This document shows, piece by piece, positions 59,443-64,000 of a stretch of 64,000 bases of DNA. The notes beneath the pieces were generated by a model. It had not been told where the DNA came from, made no database searches, and saw nothing but the letters and a program-made list of their open reading frames with translations. Source of the stretch: Cupriavidus phytohabitans. GTDB taxonomy: Bacteria > Pseudomonadota > Gammaproteobacteria > Burkholderiales > Burkholderiaceae. How positions within the stretch are numbered: position 1 is the first letter of the stretch; every line of letters begins with the position of its first letter. The stretch spans positions 1 through 64,000 of the forward strand of contig NZ_AUFE01000041.1 in assembly GCF_000426345.1 (NCBI RefSeq). Reading direction: 5' to 3'. The position numbers were made by a program, and so were the translations under genes.

Positions 59443-60464
59443 GGTGACGGGGACCTTGTGCCGAGGTCCGGTCTGCTATCGCGGCCGGTATTCTGGTACA
59501 AGCCATCGCCGTAAGCATGCGGAAGCGAGCCCATTCCGTTCAAAACGATGTTGAGTTTACGCAACGCGCGAAAATAGCCGAGAAAAATAGTCGGACTCTG
59601 TACGCGACGAACGCTGACGGCTGCGAGGCATTAGTGGTGCAGCGGCGACTTTATGAATATAGACTCAAATGAACGAATCTGCATATGAACGATACAAACC
59701 GTATTGCTTCAACGCTTCCAGTTTAGAGTAATTGTGGAGCCCTTGGCGAAAGACCAGGCAAGGGAATGCTGCCATCTGAGGATGAATATCATCCGCTATC
59801 GGGTCTAAAATCGAACCTTGAAAGCGCTACTCGGTCGGCGAGAAATTATCCTAAAATGCAACCGCATTTTAGAGAATCATCTCGCGAATACGTGAAAACT
59901 TGCAGTTTGACAACCGGCCCAGGAAGTTATCCCTCTGCCGGAAAGAGGCTCTTCCCAAGTTTTGGCGATTTGTGGAATACTCGCCCCACTGTTCGAAATG
60001 AGCAGCTTCGATTAGGAGTGGGTCTTTGGTTTGTTCCGCAAATGGAAAAAGCGGGATGAGCCAAAGACTCACCCCGCTTTCGCCTCGGAAGCATCTAGAC
60101 AGACACCCCGGTGTGGAAACCACAGTGTCTCTCAAAATGCTCCGAGTGTCAACGCGCGTCCAGTTGTATTTGCGCGACATATAGGAGCAATTATGTCCCC
60201 TGCTACTACACACCCCGACTACGTCCGGGTGCCAACTCCTTGCCCTCTGCCTGGGCGTTCCCCTGCATTACCGACGTCGTATTTGGCTATTCGGAAGCGA
60301 CCTAAGAACATGGCCGGGCTCGGAGTGCTATCTGGCCCGCCCGCCAATAACGCTCGGTAAGCGCACCGAAATTTGCTACACGCTTGACGTGGCATCGTAA
60401 GTGCCGCGCGGGCGAGAACGCCAACGATTATGTTTCCGCCTCCGTGAGGCTCTCCCAGGCGGGA
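59443..60464. other. Long gap before the transposition genes
   Basis: About 1000 bases without a convincing gene. Open frames near 59766-60059 (plus) and 59869-60213 (minus) mirror one another and lack ribosome sites. A terminator-like hairpin lies at 60048-60080. The DNA is AT-rich around 59560-59740. Confidence 0.4.
60048..60080 (-). terminator. Rho-independent terminator-like hairpin
   Basis: AAAGCGGGATGAG and CTCACCCCGCTTT form a 13-bp stem with one mismatch around a 7-base loop. On the minus strand the stem is followed by a U-run (TTTTTCC). No minus-strand gene that it would serve is visible to its right before 60465, so it may be left from a lost gene or protect the flanking genes from read-through. 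Confidence 0.6.
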
Positions 60465-61733
60465 ATGAACACCTATTGCCAAATTATGTCGGTAAATGCC
60501 CAGGAACTGGTTGAAGTTCGACCTCGGCTGCGTGGAGATGCCTTGCTGCTGCATCCACTGCTGGACGGAACTAAGGAAGTGGATGAGGCACTACGCCTTA
60601 ATCACGTTGCCCTCCAACCCTATGTCGAGACACTTGGCGTCGATTCGGTCCAAGCCGTCAAATTCAAACTGGAAACTCAGTTTGAGCCGACAGACGAGGA
60701 AATGCTTTTTGCTGAGGAAGGCGTAGAGGCAAACATCAATTACCTTCGAGCGCGTGCTGTGGAGGGGGATTTCATTAATCAGTACGACTCGCAAACCAAA
60801 GCGCTAATGGCAAAGATGTTTACACCGAGTACTCCCCCACACTTAGCAAGTGAGTACTCGCAGGTAGCAATTTTCAGCCAGGAAATGGAGGAAGCTAGAT
60901 TCGCGCGCATTCTAGAGAGTCAAACGAAACAGGCTATCGAGATTCGCGAGTTGGGAGGGGTGAAACTTTTTCTACACCTAATCGTGGCGTTGGTTGTGCC
61001 TTGGCCAGTCTGTGGAACGCTGTCAGGATTGATTCAACGCATTTTCATTGCGATTGACCAAGCATTAGGTTCAAAACTTTACGCCTTAAGCCGAGTTAGG
61101 GGCGTTCCACAGCGCAGTCCTGAGTCATTTATCGAGGTGCTACTGCAAATCTTTAATGTTGGGATGATTTATGTTCATGGTGTCAACTCGGATAACGTGA
61201 GAATGCCGCAGAGTAATAGGTGCTTTACATTCCTTGCCGATGTAACGAAGACAACGCGAATTCCGGTGCTTCTTTCCGGGACTTCTGCACTGCTATATCA
61301 CCTGCAAAAGCAGCCAGCCTCCGGGAGCGAGCTGCTGAGAAACCCATATCTGGAGATTTCATCGTATTCACCTGAGGAAAGCAGTCGAGTCGTAAAATCC
61401 TACTTAGAGGGATTGCCATCAATTATTCAAGAACGCTTCTGCTACAAAACAGCGGCACAAATATTTCAAAAATCTGAATATCAACGTCGACTGTTTGTTA
61501 GCGCGCTAACTGCTGCAGTAGTGGACGCCATGACCAACAGCGAGTCCGACGCGAAATCCCAACTCGGTGCGGCGGACGAGGAACTTGCGCGACACAAGCA
61601 TCTCCTTTTTGCCTTATCGACTGCAAGGTCTGGCCGTCCCATCTCTTCACAGTATCGGGAGCGGTATCAGGCTGCTCTCCCTCTATCTGTCAAATACATA
61701 GATTCAAGACGGACGAGGGGAATTACGAGATGA
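60465..61733 (+). CDS. TnsC/TniB-like transposition protein with degenerate ATPase motifs
   Basis: A protein of 422 residues from the ATG at 60465 (GGCGGGA just upstream); upstream in-frame codons are possible. Its middle resembles a TnsC-type AAA protein: PWPVCGTLSGLIQRIFIAID stands where these proteins have their phosphate loop, SFIEVLLQIFNVGMIYVHGV where they have Walker B, and RIPVLLSGTSALLYHL where they have a sensor-like strand. The key residues are changed: no Gly-Lys-Ser/Thr loop, and the Walker B acids are His-Gly. It may be an inactive regulatory copy or a decayed one. It is followed by TniQ genes, as in Tn7-like elements. Confidence 0.55.
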   Translation: MNTYCQIMSVNAQELVEVRPRLRGDALLLHPLLDGTKEVDEALRLNHVALQPYVETLGVDSVQAVKFKLETQFEPTDEEMLFAEEGVEANINYLRARAVEGDFINQYDSQTKALMAKMFTPSTPPHLASEYSQVAIFSQEMEEARFARILESQTKQAIEIRELGGVKLFLHLIVALVVPWPVCGTLSGLIQRIFIAIDQALGSKLYALSRVRGVPQRSPESFIEVLLQIFNVGMIYVHGVNSDNVRMPQSNRCFTFLADVTKTTRIPVLLSGTSALLYHLQKQPASGSELLRNPYLEISSYSPEESSRVVKSYLEGLPSIIQERFCYKTAAQIFQKSEYQRRLFVSALTAAVVDAMTNSESDAKSQLGAADEELARHKHLLFALSTARSGRPISSQYRERYQAALPLSVKYIDSRRTRGITR

Positions 61734-61981
61734 GTAGAGAGCCATGCGAGTCGGCAGGGCAGCCTCTGGTGGCGACACGCCCCCTCTCACTGATGAGGAA
61801 CTGGAAAGGTGGGGAATTTTTGTCAAGCACAGTTTTGCGGCTATCTCATAGCGAACTGGGACTTGGATGCTAGAGAACGCCCAACGAGAAATTCCAAAGT
61901 CGGAGTCACCGGATACATGAGAATCTGTCCAACAGTTGATGGCGGCGGCTCTGAATCTAGGCACGAAAAAGGTGAAAGCAA
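61734..61981. other. Gap between the TnsC-like and TniQ-like genes
   Basis: About 250 bases. An ATG overlapping the upstream stop (ATGA at 61730) opens a 47-codon frame, and other short frames read protein-like pieces (GDTPPLTDEELERWGIFVKH from 61744). They could be the pieces of a small frameshifted gene. I do not recognise it. Confidence 0.3.
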
Positions 61982-63505
61982 ATGACACCCTTCCTTCCAC
62001 CGCTCATCCCTAATGAGACGGCGAGCAGCTACGCCTGCGACGTGCTAATACTCGATACCGCCAGTCCTCACAGTCTGGCAAGTGAGGGCCCAGTAATTGG
62101 TGGGCCAGTTATTCATAGCGTGGCTGTAAGCCTCGAGAGACTTTGTGCTCTTACGAAAGGCTGTCTTGGAGCGCCGGAAGTGCTCTTAGTTGAGAACACG
62201 CTTTTCCCATACTACTCGTCGGCATGTGACTGCGAGACACGTGAACAGCTAGCACACAGACTAATAGCAGGGCCTTCGAGTCATTTACGTCTTCCGAGGC
62301 TACACGCTCCCATTGAACTTGAGAGGACCGGGCACCAGTACTGCCCTGTTTGCAAGGAGGAGGAACTGCGCAAGTTCGGGCGGTATGGGCAGCTTACATT
62401 TCATGTACTTCCGCTTGTGCAGACGTGTGGGAAGCATGACAACGTGCTCAGGGACGACTCAGGAGGTAGAGACCGGCGAGCGTTGGAGTACCCGTCGCGC
62501 GTGCGCTTCATCGCGGCACGTCTGTTTGCGCGAACAAGCTGCCAACTCATGGACCTCAAGACACCGGAAGCGGTGGCCATGTTTCGTGACAGCCTGAGGG
62601 AAATGTTGATGGCGAACAGCTTTGTCAGGCCTGATGGACGCCTATACGCGTCACGGCTTGATGAGGCCATGGCGGCCTACTACAGCCACAGCGCATTTGA
62701 TGGGCGACTAAAGTGTCTCGCGTCTGGAGTGCAAAGAGCGAGTCGAACGGTGCACGCATTGGATTCCGGGCGGTGTCAGCATCCAGTTCTGCTGATTCTA
62801 CTCGCTATGCTCTTGGCTGATGCTGACGTGTCGACGAGGTTTGCTAGCCGCAAAGGCGCAGCGGAGGAATGTTCTAAGCCAACGAAGGAACCGCAGGTTC
62901 CGAAAGGCACCGGAAAGCCTCGTTCGCGATGCACGACGTACGGAAAGAAGATACGGGAACTGCTTGAAAAGGGCTTCAGCCCTCGACAGGCGGCGGGATT
63001 ACTGCGCATTCGCGTCGACCGCGTCTATTACCAAATTCGTCGAGATGGACTAAGAGAGGGCATCACTGAACTGCGTTTGAAGCGTGAGCGCCCAAAACAG
63101 CGAAGGGCATGGTTGGCCGCGCTGCAGCGCTGGCCAGGCCGAACGACGAACTTTGTTCGCAGCCAGGTTCCAAAAGTGCACCGTTGGCTCTACCGCAATG
63201 ATGGAGCTTGGTTGCAGCAGAACGGGAGCGGCGTGCATACGTGGACCTGTGTTGGAAAATGGCACGGTCGTCGACCATACGGAGCCGATGCAAAGCTGGC
63301 AGCTCGCATCCTAGAAATCGGTAAGGCGACTCGAGCGCGTATCCCTGCTACGCGTTGTAGCAGGAGACACCTGGTTGTGAGTAGCGGTCTGACGGAACAG
63401 TCCTTTCGAAATGCTCTCCGCTGGAAGCGCGTCGCACGCGCCGTAGCAGAGGCAGTGGAGTCAGTGACCGCCTTCCAGGCGAGAGTGCGTGCTTCCCGCA
63501 ATTGA
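61982..63505 (+). CDS. TniQ/TnsD-like transposon target-site protein, first copy
   Basis: A protein of 507 residues. The N-terminal half matches TniQ: VLLVENTLFPYYSS, then a zinc-binding part with CPVC in TGHQYCPVCKEEEL and CxxH in VQTCGKHDNVL. A helix-turn-helix follows at about residue 330 (LLEKGFSPRQAAGLLRIRVD). In Tn7-like elements TniQ/TnsD proteins bind the attachment site and call in the TnsC ATPase and transposase. It begins 248 bases after the TnsC-like gene on the same strand. The C-terminus (WRKV-type basic stretch) looks intact. Confidence 0.8.
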   Translation: MTPFLPPLIPNETASSYACDVLILDTASPHSLASEGPVIGGPVIHSVAVSLERLCALTKGCLGAPEVLLVENTLFPYYSSACDCETREQLAHRLIAGPSSHLRLPRLHAPIELERTGHQYCPVCKEEELRKFGRYGQLTFHVLPLVQTCGKHDNVLRDDSGGRDRRALEYPSRVRFIAARLFARTSCQLMDLKTPEAVAMFRDSLREMLMANSFVRPDGRLYASRLDEAMAAYYSHSAFDGRLKCLASGVQRASRTVHALDSGRCQHPVLLILLAMLLADADVSTRFASRKGAAEECSKPTKEPQVPKGTGKPRSRCTTYGKKIRELLEKGFSPRQAAGLLRIRVDRVYYQIRRDGLREGITELRLKRERPKQRRAWLAALQRWPGRTTNFVRSQVPKVHRWLYRNDGAWLQQNGSGVHTWTCVGKWHGRRPYGADAKLAARILEIGKATRARIPATRCSRRHLVVSSGLTEQSFRNALRWKRVARAVAEAVESVTAFQARVRASRN

Positions 63506-63552
63506 CTCTCAATTGTTCAATGAGCTGCGAGTAATTACTACTAAGAATAAAC

Positions 63553-64000
63553 ATGTTCGAAGGTGAAAAAATTTCGATTCCTGTTGTCGTGCTTCCGATT
63601 GAACTGGATGAAGCTACCGCAAGTCATGACAATCGGAATTCGCCGTTCGCGTTTCGTTCGCGAATGAAGTACGCGGATACGGACGCTCGAGTTTCGCGCC
63701 TTTTCCCCGCAGCCATCGAGCGTCACGCGCCAGGACTGCTCAAGCTGAAATCGTTCGATGAGATTCTCATGGGACACACGCATTTCCCTCTGTTCTCGCC
63801 ATATCTGACTGAGAGTCAGCGAGCGAAACTCCGATTGCATTACAAGGAAGCTTCCCAACCTGCGGTGGCGCATATGACAGGCATGGCCCGATTTCACAAT
63901 GTCGCTGGCGGGTACCACCGGATATGTAAGGCATGCGTTGTAGAGGACGAGAAGCGGGGCAGGGTCCCAATCTGGCGCCGTGCCTCGCTTCTTCCGGGAC
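63553..64000 (+). CDS. Second TniQ/TnsD-like protein, N-terminal part (cut by window edge)
   Basis: An open frame from the ATG at 63553 (MFEGEKISIPVVVLPIELDE) runs to the window end, 149 codons. It carries the TniQ-type segment MGHTHFPLFSPYLTESQRAK and the first zinc pair in RICKACVVEDEKRG, followed by IWRRASLLPG where TniQ proteins have the W-R-x-HQLPG stretch. It lies 47 bases after the first TniQ gene, so the two are in one transcript. Two TniQ-type proteins in tandem suggest two target-choice factors. Confidence 0.75.
   Translation, partial: MFEGEKISIPVVVLPIELDEATASHDNRNSPFAFRSRMKYADTDARVSRLFPAAIERHAPGLLKLKSFDEILMGHTHFPLFSPYLTESQRAKLRLHYKEASQPAVAHMTGMARFHNVAGGYHRICKACVVEDEKRGRVPIWRRASLLPG

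Noticed and set aside
1..64000. CRISPR array, rRNA or tRNA genes
   Set aside because: No regularly spaced repeats of the right size, no rRNA-like stretches and no cloverleaf-like sequence were seen while reading; a dedicated tRNA search was not possible.

Overview
The window looks like a chromosomal segment of a beta-proteobacterium of the Burkholderiaceae, most like Cupriavidus or Ralstonia. The evidence is the high-GC flagellar flgNMA / flgBCDEFGHIJKL cluster, in the order usual for that family, with sigma-28 promoter motifs in front of flgM and flgK. A strain-variable genomic island follows, in which base composition drops visibly and coding becomes less regular.

Layout. 1-441: end of an IS256-family insertion sequence with a frameshifted transposase. 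512-13457: flagellar genes; flgN, flgM and flgA on the minus strand, flgB to flgL on the plus strand. 13458-14458: island junction with a small excisionase-like HTH gene and debris. 14459-19990: a type II CBASS (2TM-SAVED effector, CD-NTase, E1-E2 fusion, JAB peptidase) followed by an HTH/GIY-YIG protein. 20285-26292: type I restriction-modification hsdM-hsdS-hsdR. 26365-31904: helicase-nuclease, OLD-like ATPase-TOPRIM protein and a conserved protein of unknown function. 32089-35655 (minus): a compact ubiquitin-like conjugation operon (membrane-anchored zinc-ribbon/OB protein, J-domain protein, E1, Ubl, E2 with zinc ribbon, JAB). 36173-42398 (minus): a four-gene membrane operon (4-TM coiled-coil protein, vWA-like anchored protein, MotA/ZorA-like channel subunit, MotB/ZorB-like partner), preceded on the same strand by an exported DRGH nuclease. 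43288-46447: ribbon-helix-helix (RHH) protein, GmrSD-type restriction protein and HEPN/OST-HTH protein. 46448-50588: small genes with repeated leaders, three tandem paralogues, an AbiEi antitoxin without a toxin, and a decayed HD hydrolase. 50589-57191 (minus): a 2200-residue transglutaminase-like/helicase/nuclease protein. 57367-59442: second RHH gene, a hairpin-rich stretch, a DUF6471-like gene and a HAD-like gene. 60465-64000: Tn7-like transposition genes, namely a degenerate TnsC-like protein and two TniQ/TnsD-like proteins, the second cut by the window edge.

How it fits together. The island is a dense anti-phage defence array. The Tn7-like genes at its right side suggest, as inference, that it is cargo of a Tn7-like element. 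Two separate ubiquitin-like pathways (CBASS Cap2/Cap3 and the stand-alone E1/Ubl/E2/JAB operon) lie about 13 kb apart. The least familiar parts are the stator-like/vWA membrane operon at 36173-41504 and the J-domain- and OB-fold-containing ubiquitin-like operon beside it. These are the best candidates for poorly described systems. All family assignments come from motif reading alone; no database search was run.
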